A DNA stretch of 64,000 bases from JABDGV01 sp964577935 (lineage in GTDB: Bacteria > Chlamydiota > Chlamydiia > Chlamydiales > FEN-1388). Positions 9,248-17,606 of this stretch are shown piece by piece (positions within the stretch are counted from its first letter, which is position 1; the number at the start of each line of letters is the position of its first letter). The translations under genes and the position numbers were made by a program. The DNA lies in the NCBI GenBank assembly GCA_964577935.1, contig CAZOAJ010000009.1, forward strand, positions 1-64,000, given 5' to 3'. Under the pieces are notes generated by a model, which saw nothing but the letters and a program-made list of their open reading frames with translations, was not told the DNA's origin and did no database searches.

Positions 9248-10021
9248 ATGCCGAGAGTAGACACGCAAACATCAAGAATACGCCCAAATCTACACAGCGT
9301 CCCAGAACCTGAAGCTAAACAACAAAAGATATATGCCAAATCATCGCCTGCAGCTGGTCAAAATATAGATGGAATGCAATTGATATTCGAGCAGAATATC
9401 TTTGAACCTCAGGTTCTTAAAGCAGGCACTTTCCTAAAAAGTATCTTTCAACAACAACCATCTCAAAAAGACACCTCAGATACTGGTCCAATACAAACGA
9501 TATTCAATAGAGAGGTTTTTCCGACTCAAGGTCAAGATTTTCGACCAGATAGTGTTGAAATAGATGCTTGGAATGGCCAACCCTCTTTAAGCCGCATACA
9601 GGGACAGCAATCCTATGAAGAGCTCTGCCGAACTATCGGATTGCTTTCCATAGACGCTCCAGGTAAACCTCAAGGATTTTTTCCTGAAGATTTTTCTTCT
9701 TCAGCACCTAAAAATCCGAGATCTCTGCATTTGCAAATTACAAAAATTTATAAAACAGGTTTGATCGAGCGCCCAGATCTTGCAACGCGTATTGACGAAG
9801 TCATTAATACAATTATTCACTATAAATCGGCCATCGAACGGTCAAAAGACCAAGAAGAGATTAAGAAAATAATTGAGCAGGTACTCTGCTACGCACATGA
9901 AGTTGAAAAAGCAAATATCCCTCAATTCCATAGCATAGAGATCATATATAGACTGATTGGAGAACATATACCTTTATTCTTTTCATATCTGAAGATTTAT
10001 GAGATTGAAATCAATTTTTAA
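9248..10021 (+). CDS. Unidentified protein downstream of the RHS gene
   Basis: 257 aa, no recognised family. ATG 9248 is preceded by AAAGGA six bases upstream, which supports a real gene. Residues 1-130 are polar, rich in Gln, Pro and Ser, and contain two loosely similar segments (IFEQNIFEPQVLKAGTF and IFNREVFPTQGQDF), so this part is probably disordered. Residues 140-257 are predicted to be mostly helical and charged (IDEVINTIIHYKSAIERSKDQEEIKK). There is no signal peptide or membrane segment. It follows the RHS gene by 40 bases on the same strand. It could be an RHS-associated partner, an immunity protein or an unrelated effector; the sequence does not decide. Confidence 0.6.
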   Translation: MPRVDTQTSRIRPNLHSVPEPEAKQQKIYAKSSPAAGQNIDGMQLIFEQNIFEPQVLKAGTFLKSIFQQQPSQKDTSDTGPIQTIFNREVFPTQGQDFRPDSVEIDAWNGQPSLSRIQGQQSYEELCRTIGLLSIDAPGKPQGFFPEDFSSSAPKNPRSLHLQITKIYKTGLIERPDLATRIDEVINTIIHYKSAIERSKDQEEIKKIIEQVLCYAHEVEKANIPQFHSIEIIYRLIGEHIPLFFSYLKIYEIEINF

Positions 10022-10042
10022 TCGTCGTTTCCGCAAGACCCT

Positions 10043-11414
10043 TTACAGCCCGAACAACCCAAAGAAAACTCGTGAGGCTCTTTCAATTAAGAGAGCTATT
10101 CCACTCCTGGGTCTCGGGCTTGCATTTTCATTAAAACCGAAAACACCTCTACTGCTAGATGCGATTTTATTAATCGTCTGATCGGCTAGAGCTACTTTTG
10201 CGGCACTTTGTTCGGCACTTTCAATCGCCTCTTTTGTAGCGCTTCTCGCTAAAGAGTTATATTCTTTAAAAGATTGTTCGAGATTTCGCACTTCAGGTTT
10301 CTTGAAATATGTATTCACAGATTTCGCAAGCAACAACGAACATCTTATTCCATTATTTATGGCCTGCCTGTGAGGCATAAATCCAGCACTATCTCCTACA
10401 AGAGCAACCATCGGACCATTTATAATTCTTTTGCTGAAAGCAGAGGAAATATAGGTATTCAATGGGACAGCTGAAATTTGGATATTTTCAGGAACTTCCT
10501 TCGTTTCGTTTCGTTTTACATCAAGCCAGTTCTTGATACTTTCCTTAAGCCTTGGGTGCATGTCATCTTCAAGGGACAAAGGATTTTTAAAGGTTGCTTC
10601 CTTAATCGATTCATGCTCATCAGGATCTATTATCATTTGCAAAGAAACTTTGTACCCATCATTCACTTTTTTTCGGCTTACATACTCATCCACGGCACGT
10701 TGACATGTGACCATGGCTCCAATACCTTTAAAAAAGGTCTAATTTTTCAGGAGGATTTTTCGTGGTGTACCTGATGAGAGCTGTGTACTGGAGCGTTTTT
10801 TCTTGTCTTGTTTCTTCAGGGAAAAGAGCCTTACGAACCTCGCTCCGAGCTCCATCAGCCCCGATAATGATCTTGGCTTTTGGGAAGAGATTTTTCACTT
10901 GATCGAAACCTGAAATCGTATAGACATTATTTTCAAGGGACGTACTTGTTGAATCCTTTTCTTCTCTTTTAGAAGAGAATGCGACGTTTTTCAGAATGGT
11001 AATGTTCTTCTTAACAGCAAGCTCCTGCAATTTCGATTCAATTTCATTGATCGGAAGGGGCTTTTGATCTTTTATCTCCTTGTTCCATTCCTTAACAAGC
11101 CTCTTCAAATCAGGATCTCTTGCGTGTCCTTTGAATATAGAATCTTCGAGAAGCACTGAATGAGATCTTGTATATTGATCGCGTTTCTCTAAAATCACAA
11201 TGTCAACATTTGGATTCTCTATTCGTATGTTAAGAGCTGAAAAAAGTCCTATTGGACCCGCTCCGAATATACCTACTTGAACTTTATCTGATAGCGCTCG
11301 CATCTTTTCCTGAATTGAGGAATCTTCTGCGCTTTTGGAGGAGCCGCTATCTTGATGTTCTATAGAGATGTGCTCTCTTGAAGGTTGAAGTTCTGATTGA
11401 ATTCGCATAAACAT
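10043..11414 (-). pseudogene. FAD-dependent monooxygenase-like gene, split by a frameshift
   Basis: Two adjacent frames on the minus strand together make one complete flavoprotein. The upstream part (11414 to stop 10728-10730) has the dinucleotide-binding motif GIFGAGPIGLFSAL and, later, IIGADGARSEVRKALF, the DG fingerprint of aromatic-hydroxylase-type monooxygenases. The downstream part (about 10726 to 10043) has the second FAD motif VALVGDSAGFMPHRQAINNG. The frames switch at a run of six T on the coding strand (A at 10730-10735). Removing one T joins LDLF directly to KGIGAMVTCQ, exactly where the family reads continuously. It may be a recent pseudogene, a gene rescued by transcriptional slippage, or a sequencing error. 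The substrate is unknown. ATG 11414 was chosen over the TTG at 11420. Confidence 0.75.
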
Positions 11415-11493
11415 CTGCAAGCTTTCCTATAAAGATGAATAGAAGCGTGCAATCTAGAACTAGTTTATTTATCTCAAATTAAGATGCAATTTA

Positions 11494-12492
11494 TTATATG
11501 ATACGATCGCCTTGTAGAAGGTCCATTTTCAGAAGATCTGGGAATTGATTTAGAACATGATGCTCATCTTTAGTGAGATAAAAAAGCTTAATGTTTGGGC
11601 CTGCATCCATAGTAGCATAGATATCAAGCCCCTCTTTTCGACAATTCCAAATTTTTTTTAAAGAGTTCAGGGTTTTTTCAGTCCAATAACAAAGCGGAGG
11701 CCAGGCTGAAAGCATAGTGGCATGCATTGAAAGAGCGTTCGATTCGATAATCTTTCCAAATCGTGAAAAATCACGATCTTCTACCGCTTGAAGCATATGC
11801 GTAATATCCTGTTCGACAAGCTGCGGCCAAAGAGGATAGAGGGAAGATGTCGTCTGAGTTCTCTCCATTCCCTCTTTTGAACCAACATCTTTTTGTTCGG
11901 ACGAAACTAATACAACTCCAACTCTGAGCTCAGGCCAAGTAAGGTTGAGCCTTTCAGCAAAACTATCCATACCATCTTCCATGTCTCCTCTATGCCAAAG
12001 CATAAAACCCTGATCAACTGACCTGCAAGCGCTTCCACTCCCGATACGGGCGAGGAGAGATAAGTCTTTACTCTTCAAGTCCCATTCAAAAAGATCATTC
12101 AAAGCCAAGACTGCTGCTGCGAATCCAGAAGCGGATGAGGCAAGTCCTGCTTTTGTGGGAACTTCATTCTCAGTATGTATTGAAAAAAAAATGGAAGGAT
12201 CTTTTCGAAAAAATGAGAGAAACCTGAAAAGCCTTTGAGCAAAGGGATCGTCAGAGCGAATTTTTTTATCGTTGAGAAAAATCAGATCTTCATCAGAACA
12301 ACATGAAATAGTTGTACGAGTTCCCTTAGAAAGTGTAACCGAAAGAGAGGAAGCGGTTGGTAGATTAAGCTCTTGATCGCGCTTTCCCCAGTACTTACAG
12401 AGCGCAATATTAATTGGTGCCCATGAAGAAGCTACCGATTTTTTAGGGGTCGTATGAGGAATAATCTTCTGTACAAATTCGGATCGGTTCAT
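11494..12492 (-). CDS. mvaD: Diphosphomevalonate decarboxylase
   Basis: 332 aa GHMP-superfamily enzyme that converts mevalonate diphosphate to isopentenyl diphosphate using ATP. Diagnostic motifs are WAPINIALCKYWGKRD near the N-terminus (the family reads APxNIAxxKYWGKRD), LPTASSLSVTL, the phosphate-binding loop GLASSASGFAAAVLAL, and GSGSACRSVDQGFMLW, followed by MDAGPNIKLFY near the C-terminus. Length is normal for bacterial MvaD. The ATG at 12492 overlaps the stop of the preceding kinase gene by four bases, so the two are translationally coupled. It is the last gene of the three-gene mevalonate operon. Confidence in the identity is high because this decarboxylase differs clearly from the kinases. 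Confidence 0.93.
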   Translation of the reverse strand: MNRSEFVQKIIPHTTPKKSVASSWAPINIALCKYWGKRDQELNLPTASSLSVTLSKGTRTTISCCSDEDLIFLNDKKIRSDDPFAQRLFRFLSFFRKDPSIFFSIHTENEVPTKAGLASSASGFAAAVLALNDLFEWDLKSKDLSLLARIGSGSACRSVDQGFMLWHRGDMEDGMDSFAERLNLTWPELRVGVVLVSSEQKDVGSKEGMERTQTTSSLYPLWPQLVEQDITHMLQAVEDRDFSRFGKIIESNALSMHATMLSAWPPLCYWTEKTLNSLKKIWNCRKEGLDIYATMDAGPNIKLFYLTKDEHHVLNQFPDLLKMDLLQGDRII

Positions 12493-13457
12493 AAATCTCT
12501 CACCACTACGCCTTCTTGAGAAATTCTATACGGGAGGAGAACTACACCTTCCGGAAGATTTCTATCGTCCTGAAGATTGCCAAACCCGAGCACACAGTCA
12601 CCGAGGCCAGATCCTGAAATTTTAGAGCCGATAATTCCAGGATCATTTCTTAATGACCAAACAATTTTAGAAAGAAATGAATCACTTACTCCAAGAGACT
12701 CCATCACGCCTTGAGAAATTCTTGATGCCGTTTGAAGCTCTTCAGTATTTTTTGTAAGCAACGAATTAAGAGCTAAAGATGCAGATTCAGCCTGCATTTT
12801 CAGAAGATCTGAATAAAGTTTTGGATATTTTCGTGCTGCCGTTTCAACAATTTTGATAACTTCTGGAGTTTTTGTTTTATACCCTGAAAAACAGATAGTA
12901 AGAGGCAAATCTTCCCGGATACGCTCCATCATTAATGCAGGCTCTATGCTATAAGCTACAACGCCCCCCAAATGACATGCCGCAAGATCCGCTCCCGACC
13001 CACGCCCTTGGACTGCTCGAATAATTTGAAGTGCTCGAAGGTGAAACTCTGTGAGAGGCTCTTCAAAATTAAAAACCCTTTGTAAAGCTTTGAGAGATGC
13101 AATTGTTACTGCTGCAGAAGATCCAAGGCCCTGCGTCGATGAAAACTCTGAAACAACTCGGCAATCAAACCCTTCCTTCAAAAATTCCCTACAAGAAACG
13201 AAGACTTCACGTAAAAATCGAAATCGCTCAGATAGGACCATCTCATGAATAGAGGTTTCTTCATCTCCAAGATCACTTTGAATTGAAATCTTAGAATCAG
13301 ATCGTAAGTTGATTTCTACAGAAATATAGGCATTTACTGCGGCTACGAGGGCACACCCTTCTCGTAGAACTGAGTGCTCCCCGAATAACATAAGGGTCGC
13401 TGGCGCCCGAGCCAAAGCGCGCCTGATTGAATTGGGATGTATTAAATTATGCCCCAT
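12489..13457 (-). CDS. GHMP kinase, probably phosphomevalonate kinase
   Basis: 322 aa from ATG 13457 (a GTG at 13466 is also possible; AAGGAG lies upstream of both). GHMP motif 1 is ARAPATLMLFGEHSVLREG, motif 2 is GLGSSAAVTIASLKAL, and the C-terminal motif 3 is KISGSGLGDCVLGFG. GRGSGADLAACHLGGVV is the substrate-proximal loop. Because its neighbours are a mevalonate kinase and MvaD, the missing step is phosphorylation of phosphomevalonate, and this gene is the natural candidate. Motif 1 (GEHSV) is nevertheless of mevalonate-kinase type, so the roles of the two kinases could be swapped. It overlaps the preceding gene by about 11 bases and the following gene by four. Confidence 0.8.
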   Translation of the reverse strand: MGHNLIHPNSIRRALARAPATLMLFGEHSVLREGCALVAAVNAYISVEINLRSDSKISIQSDLGDEETSIHEMVLSERFRFLREVFVSCREFLKEGFDCRVVSEFSSTQGLGSSAAVTIASLKALQRVFNFEEPLTEFHLRALQIIRAVQGRGSGADLAACHLGGVVAYSIEPALMMERIREDLPLTICFSGYKTKTPEVIKIVETAARKYPKLYSDLLKMQAESASLALNSLLTKNTEELQTASRISQGVMESLGVSDSFLSKIVWSLRNDPGIIGSKISGSGLGDCVLGFGNLQDDRNLPEGVVLLPYRISQEGVVVRDL

Positions 13458-14478
13458 CAATGACACGAGCTCCTTGGGTATCTATAGAGATTTTAAAGCA
13501 TGTGTATCCATAATGGTGTAATAACTCGGCCGAAGGTTCAACACCGAAAATTGCAACAATACCTGAAGAGTTTCCGCGAACGGCTCCTGCCCCACATACT
13601 TTTGCGACTCCTCCAAGACCGTCTATAGCTCTGACAAAACTTTGTACCTTTTCTGGAACTACACCGATTTTCTCAAGTAATATTTGATTATTCCGAATCA
13701 TCTCTTGGACTCGATCATCTTCAAATGAAAATTGATTCAGTAATGCCTCAAGACTATTCGTTATGGCTTCGAACTCGCTCCAGATAGAACTTTGAGAAAA
13801 TTTACGCTTTACTTCGAGGACACACTCACCGGTCGTTGAGTGAGGCTTTCCTGTATGGACAAGAAGAATTTCTTCGGCAGGAATCCTAATAGATCGAGCC
13901 GATCCATCTTTAAAGGCAACAGCGCCGCCATAAAGAGAAAGATGCGTATCAAGGCCACTGGATCTTCCATGTTGAAAATGTTCAACTTCGCGAGCAAGGC
14001 GATAGAGCCAGTCGGCTCCGACTGGAAGATGCAAGTAACTAGAAACAGCCTTCAGAAAGCTCACAACGGATGCAGCAGATGAACCCATACCGCACCCAAT
14101 CGGAATCTTTGAGTCGAGCTTGATCCAAGCACCTTCAAGAAGCTCTACTTCAAAAGCATCGAGTAAAGATATAAATGCGTACTGAAAGAGCTCGGATGGC
14201 TTCTTTAACACATCCGAAATACGTAATTGCCCAACTAAAAGACGCTTATAGTTATCAAGCAAGTTTCTTCTCAAACGACGAAGGCTTGAAAGTGTGGCTG
14301 ATACGGAATGTCTAAAATTTAATAAATTTAGGGCAAGCTGGGGTGCTCCAGAAGTTTGTATCTCAGTTTTTGCATAGCAACTCACAGCGGCTGCAAGCGC
14401 TGGAGCTCCATAAACAACTGAATGCTCACCTGAAAGTATCACCTTAGCTGGTGCTTGAGAATATAAATTGATAGTCAC
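13447..14478 (-). CDS. GHMP kinase, probably mevalonate kinase
   Basis: 343 aa, first gene of the mevalonate operon. Motif 1 APAKVILSGEHSVVYGAPAL is very close to the mevalonate kinase signature (APGKxILxGEHxVVYGxPAL). The phosphate loop is GCGMGSSAASVVSFL, and SSGLDTHLSLYGGAV matches the loop that carries the catalytic Asp. AKVCGAGAVRGNSSGIVAIFG replaces the usual KxTGxGGGGC segment and is somewhat divergent. The start is GTG at 14478, directly before the first beta-strand; I see no good ribosome site. Most chlamydiae make isoprenoids by the MEP pathway, so this operon implies either a different route or use of host mevalonate. HMG-CoA synthase, HMG-CoA reductase and IPP isomerase are not in the window. 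Confidence 0.85.
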   Translation of the reverse strand: MTINLYSQAPAKVILSGEHSVVYGAPALAAAVSCYAKTEIQTSGAPQLALNLLNFRHSVSATLSSLRRLRRNLLDNYKRLLVGQLRISDVLKKPSELFQYAFISLLDAFEVELLEGAWIKLDSKIPIGCGMGSSAASVVSFLKAVSSYLHLPVGADWLYRLAREVEHFQHGRSSGLDTHLSLYGGAVAFKDGSARSIRIPAEEILLVHTGKPHSTTGECVLEVKRKFSQSSIWSEFEAITNSLEALLNQFSFEDDRVQEMIRNNQILLEKIGVVPEKVQSFVRAIDGLGGVAKVCGAGAVRGNSSGIVAIFGVEPSAELLHHYGYTCFKISIDTQGARVIDGA

Positions 14479-14596
14479 AAAAGGTAGAAAAACCAGTAAT
14501 CTTAAGAAAAGGATAGTGGAATGTGAAAAAAGGCTTCAATCGAAATAGGTAAAAAGGCTACGATTTCTGCACAGTCTGTTTTGCAGTTCTGTTAAT

Positions 14597-14670
14597 GCTC
14601 TGGTAGCTCAGCTGGATAGAGTGCCTGGCTACGAACCAGGAGGTCAGAGGTTCGAATCCTCTCCAGAGCA
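14597..14670 (+). tRNA. tRNA-Arg (anticodon ACG)
   Basis: A 74-base cloverleaf: acceptor GCTCTGG paired with CCAGAGC, D arm GCTC/GAGT, anticodon stem CCTGG/CCAGG enclosing loop CTACGAA, five-base variable loop AGGTC, and T stem AGAGG/CCTCT with loop TTCGAAT. The anticodon ACG is at 14631-14633; in bacteria A34 is deaminated to inosine by TadA so that it reads CGU, CGC and CGA. The discriminator base is A14670. CCA is not encoded (the next bases are TGT). A run of T residues from 14672 probably serves as its terminator. Confidence 0.97.
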
Positions 14671-14773
14671 TGTTTTTTTTCTCATTCTTTTTTCCTCTTT
14701 AACTATTTATTCGTAATCGCGACAAATACAGCAGAAAATCAAACTCATTTCACAGTTTTACCCGGAAATTTCT

Positions 14774-15037
14774 ATGATACAGTTTCGCAATGCATCTATT
14801 ATTGGCGCACTAGGTGTTGCAGGGATCACAAGCACGCGGATTCTGGAACAATCCAGTTCACGAAAAGAGGACTCAGCAAAGAATATTTCTCCTTTGGGAG
14901 TCAAAACCGTTCAATTGTTTGAAAATCATGCTTGGAAAAACGAAGCGGTACCAGGAGAAGCATTAGCTCAAGTTCATCAGAGCAAACCTTCTAAGTCAAT
15001 CGCTGTAAACCATTTAGGCATCATCAAGAAGCAATAA
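14774..15037 (+). CDS. Small unidentified protein
   Basis: 87 aa. The N-terminus has a mildly hydrophobic stretch (ASIIGALGVAGITST, residues 7-21), too short and weak for a confident signal peptide; the rest is polar and basic and ends IIKKQ. No ribosome-binding site is visible before ATG 14774 and no family is recognised. It lies alone between the tRNA and the metallo-hydrolase gene, followed by an inverted repeat at 15079. It may be a small chlamydia-specific protein or a chance frame. Confidence 0.4.
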   Translation: MIQFRNASIIGALGVAGITSTRILEQSSSRKEDSAKNISPLGVKTVQLFENHAWKNEAVPGEALAQVHQSKPSKSIAVNHLGIIKKQ

Positions 15038-15078
15038 GCACGGATGTATTGCATTGGTATTGTCAATGTGAGACTATG

Positions 15079-15111
15079 TCAAACTGTTTGACAATCTAAC
15101 AAACAGTTTGA
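15079..15111. promoter_or_regulatory. Perfect 12-bp inverted repeat just before a start codon
   Basis: TCAAACTGTTTG (15079-15090) is followed by nine bases and its exact reverse complement CAAACAGTTTGA (15100-15111). Each arm is itself almost palindromic. The right arm ends three bases before ATG 15115 of the hydrolase gene, and no Shine-Dalgarno sequence lies between. It could be a repressor operator, an RNA hairpin limiting translation, or a terminator for the small upstream gene. No T run follows, which weakens the terminator reading. Confidence 0.55.
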
Positions 15112-15114
15112 TTC

Positions 15115-15792
15115 ATGAATTCCTCTTCCTCTTTTCCACATTTGCTCTATAAAGCAAACGAGCTTTCGATATGGGTATTGGCTACAGGGCCCGTTGAGAC
15201 AAATGCATATCTTATTGCCTCTCATGAAACAAAAGAGGCATTTATCATTGACCCCGCAGACGGTTCGTTTAAACAATTCGCTTCTATTCTTTCCTCTTTT
15301 GAGCTCACGCTATCAGGGATTATTCTGACTCATTCTCATTGGGATCATATTGTCGATACAGCGCTATGGAAAAAAGCACATCCTGAGGCTTGGATCGCAA
15401 TTCACGAACTTGACCGTCCAAATCTTGAAAAACCAGGATCAGACAACCTTCCTTGCTGGATTAAAATCACACCTACACAGGCATCAAAAATGCTCAAAGA
15501 TGGAGACTCTCTACAAATTGGCACATCGATTTGGAGTGTCATACACACACCTGGGCACTCTTTTGGATCAGTTTGCCTATTCTGCGCCGAATATAAACTA
15601 CTTTTTTCCGGAGACACACTTTTCAAAGGAACGTATGGAAATATCTCCTTCCCAACATCCCAACCGAAGAAAATGGGAGAGTCTCTCCAAAAGCTTTTGA
15701 AACTTCCAGGCGAGACGATTGTATTCCCGGGTCATGGTATAGCAACAACAATCAAACAAGAATCTTCCTGGCTGCAGAATATTACCCGATAA
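15115..15792 (+). CDS. Metallo-beta-lactamase-fold hydrolase (glyoxalase II-like)
   Basis: 225 aa. The zinc ligands of the fold are present in order: THSHWDHIVD (HxHxDH), HTPGHSFGSVCLF (third His), GDTLFKGTYG (bridging Asp) and PGHGIATTI (last His). The N-terminal LATGPVETNAYLIA matches the YcbL/GloB-type single-domain hydrolases, which hydrolyse thioesters such as S-lactoylglutathione or related compounds. The C-terminal glutathione-binding domain of full-length glyoxalase II is absent, so the substrate is uncertain. The assigned ATG has no ribosome site and sits directly behind a strong inverted repeat; residues 1-18 before the conserved strand look dispensable. Convergent with mcsB. Confidence 0.85.
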   Translation: MNSSSSFPHLLYKANELSIWVLATGPVETNAYLIASHETKEAFIIDPADGSFKQFASILSSFELTLSGIILTHSHWDHIVDTALWKKAHPEAWIAIHELDRPNLEKPGSDNLPCWIKITPTQASKMLKDGDSLQIGTSIWSVIHTPGHSFGSVCLFCAEYKLLFSGDTLFKGTYGNISFPTSQPKKMGESLQKLLKLPGETIVFPGHGIATTIKQESSWLQNITR

Positions 15793-15833
15793 CTTGCCTT
15801 AAGAATCTGTATGGGAATATTTTTTACACGATC

Positions 15834-16910
15834 TTATACAAAAGAGAGTCCTTGTGCTTTATTTCGCAGATATTCAGCACGCACCTTATGAAATTGATCT
15901 ATAGAAATTGATTTCTGAGTTATGTGAGCAAGATGAGCTCTTCGGCATTGAAAAAAAAGCTCATTGATAGTGGAAATATCAACGCCCTGTATCCATCCAA
16001 GCTCGACACCAAGTTTTACAAGAGAAAGAGATTTTAATGCTTCGGTTGTTCCTAATGAAAACGAGTGCTGAAGGATCCCTAAAGCACGACTAACTTTATC
16101 TAGAGCATCCTCAGGCCTCAAATTCTTGAGCTCTTCTCTAAAAACTTTTTCCTGCAAGGAGAGATGTAGTGCGGCCTTATGAAGAGTAGATATAATAATC
16201 TCTTCGGTTACTCCAATTGTATATCGATTCTTTAGAACAGCGATGTCGCCCAAAAGAGTGTCAAAAGCACCCTGTAAACTATTTACAAGAACTCCTTCTT
16301 CACGAAGCTTATCGAAAATGGAATTTGATTTCCCAAGCAATTCCATCGCTGGGACATGCATGAAGCCTGAGACAACAAGTCCCGTTCCAGCAAGAAGAGG
16401 GTTAGATGTTAAATAACCAAAAGTTTCCGAAAAGGCAAATTGCACGTTTTTTTGAAGTCTCTCTTCAATTGCAATCATCTCCTTCCACGTGCGTTCAGGA
16501 TCTTGTGTTGTATTCAGAGAAAAAAAATGAAGATGATCATCAACATTGACCATAAAGAGATGATGATCTGTCGCATCAACCAAAAACACCTCTCCAAGAT
16601 GCGGTTGTGGAGCTGGATCAAACACAAGAAAGTGCTCCAGGAGATACTCTCTTTGAAGTGGAGAAAGATCGCTTGCAGGCAGTACACTTAAATTGGGACA
16701 CCCTGAAAATGACTTAAGTGCTTGAACAATAAGTTGAATAATATGTGTTTTACGCTCTGCATCTAGTCGAGAAGGGAAATGAAACTTATCGACGTTGCGA
16801 TACAGCTGCAAGGAGGTGGCAAGCCAAATACTATTGCTGTTTGCTTTCCATGGTTTGTCGAGCAGCGGAAATTCTAAAACTTGAGTTTTGCTTAAGGATT
16901 TATCGATCAT
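15834..16910 (-). CDS. mcsB: McsB-family protein arginine kinase homologue, catalytically degenerate
   Basis: 358 aa, aligned by eye over its length with Bacillus McsB (FPSRLDAE, FSETFGYLTSNP, GTGLVVSGFMHVP, VKLGVELGWIQGVD). McsB marks proteins with phosphoarginine for ClpCP degradation. Key active-site residues differ here: the NEEDH acidic motif is NVDDH (122-126), the TSCP cysteine is Asn170, the arginine after GTGL is Val179, and the phosphate-binding SSRIRLARN is ATSLQLYRN (31-39), retaining only one of three arginines. It is therefore probably a pseudokinase that keeps the fold, perhaps acting with McsA as an adaptor or regulator. Its ATG overlaps the mcsA stop by four bases. Confidence 0.85.
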   Translation of the reverse strand: MIDKSLSKTQVLEFPLLDKPWKANSNSIWLATSLQLYRNVDKFHFPSRLDAERKTHIIQLIVQALKSFSGCPNLSVLPASDLSPLQREYLLEHFLVFDPAPQPHLGEVFLVDATDHHLFMVNVDDHLHFFSLNTTQDPERTWKEMIAIEERLQKNVQFAFSETFGYLTSNPLLAGTGLVVSGFMHVPAMELLGKSNSIFDKLREEGVLVNSLQGAFDTLLGDIAVLKNRYTIGVTEEIIISTLHKAALHLSLQEKVFREELKNLRPEDALDKVSRALGILQHSFSLGTTEALKSLSLVKLGVELGWIQGVDISTINELFFQCRRAHLAHITQKSISIDQFHKVRAEYLRNKAQGLSFV

Positions 16911-17575
16911 GAAAGCGAATCCTCTTGTCCATTCTTCGATTTTTTGGAATGGTTTTCTCGGTTATCCCCTGGTCGATCTCCTGCTGCCTCCTCTAAATTT
17001 CCTCCTTGAGTAATTTCTCGGATTTGATCTCTGAGAAGGGCCGCTTCTTCATACTCTTCTCTTCCCAAAGTCTCACTTAAAGCTTCATGAAGAGCGTACA
17101 AGCGAATTGACGGGATCTGTTCGGCTTTTTGCCCAGGCCTTCGGCCCGTATGCAAACATACGCCCTTCTTAATGGGAGTACTCTTTATCGCAATCCTTTC
17201 AGAGAGAGACAACTCTTGGATAAGCTCATCGCCAAAAATCTCATAACACAAGGAACATCCAAGGGGTGATCCCATTTTAATAAGATCAAGAGTTAGTCCG
17301 CAGCCTCCACAAACGACTTCGGCCTGAGAAGAGATCTGCTGAGTGCGCAACACAGACTGCCCTCTCAGCTTTTCTCGCAAGAAAGGGCAATCATTGCACA
17401 TACTGGTATTCGTGATATTTTTCCCCACAATTTCTGTGTAAACAACACGAATAGGCTTTTTACAGCCACTGCATTCTAAATGACGTTCTGGTAACTCTTC
17501 CACATGACACCATTCCTCGTACCTTGAGACCTTATCACTCTTAATTTTATTCTGCATCAAGAGTTCGACATTCAT
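16907..17575 (-). CDS. mcsA: McsA-like zinc-finger/UVR-motif protein
   Basis: 222 aa from ATG 17575 (GTAGGA upstream; a TTG at 17578 precedes it directly). Two pairs of CxxC motifs are visible in the N-terminal half (CSGCKK, CNDC, then CGGCG and CSLC), as expected for zinc-binding McsA. A UvrB/UvrC (UVR) motif lies near residues 165-195 (LHEALSETLGREEYEEAALLRDQI). McsA activates McsB and links it to ClpC in Firmicutes; chlamydiae keep the gene pair. The C-terminal 30 residues are polar and basic. It is 31 bases downstream of the 903-aa zeta-like gene on the same strand and overlaps mcsB by four bases. Confidence 0.87.
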   Translation of the reverse strand: MNVELLMQNKIKSDKVSRYEEWCHVEELPERHLECSGCKKPIRVVYTEIVGKNITNTSMCNDCPFLREKLRGQSVLRTQQISSQAEVVCGGCGLTLDLIKMGSPLGCSLCYEIFGDELIQELSLSERIAIKSTPIKKGVCLHTGRRPGQKAEQIPSIRLYALHEALSETLGREEYEEAALLRDQIREITQGGNLEEAAGDRPGDNRENHSKKSKNGQEDSLS

Positions 17576-17606
17576 CAATTCCTACAAAAATATCCTCTTA
17601 AACGCA

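Noticed and set aside
14479..14770. tRNA-Arg as an integration site for a mobile element
   Set aside because: No integrase, no direct repeat of the tRNA 3' end and no mobile genes were seen nearby.
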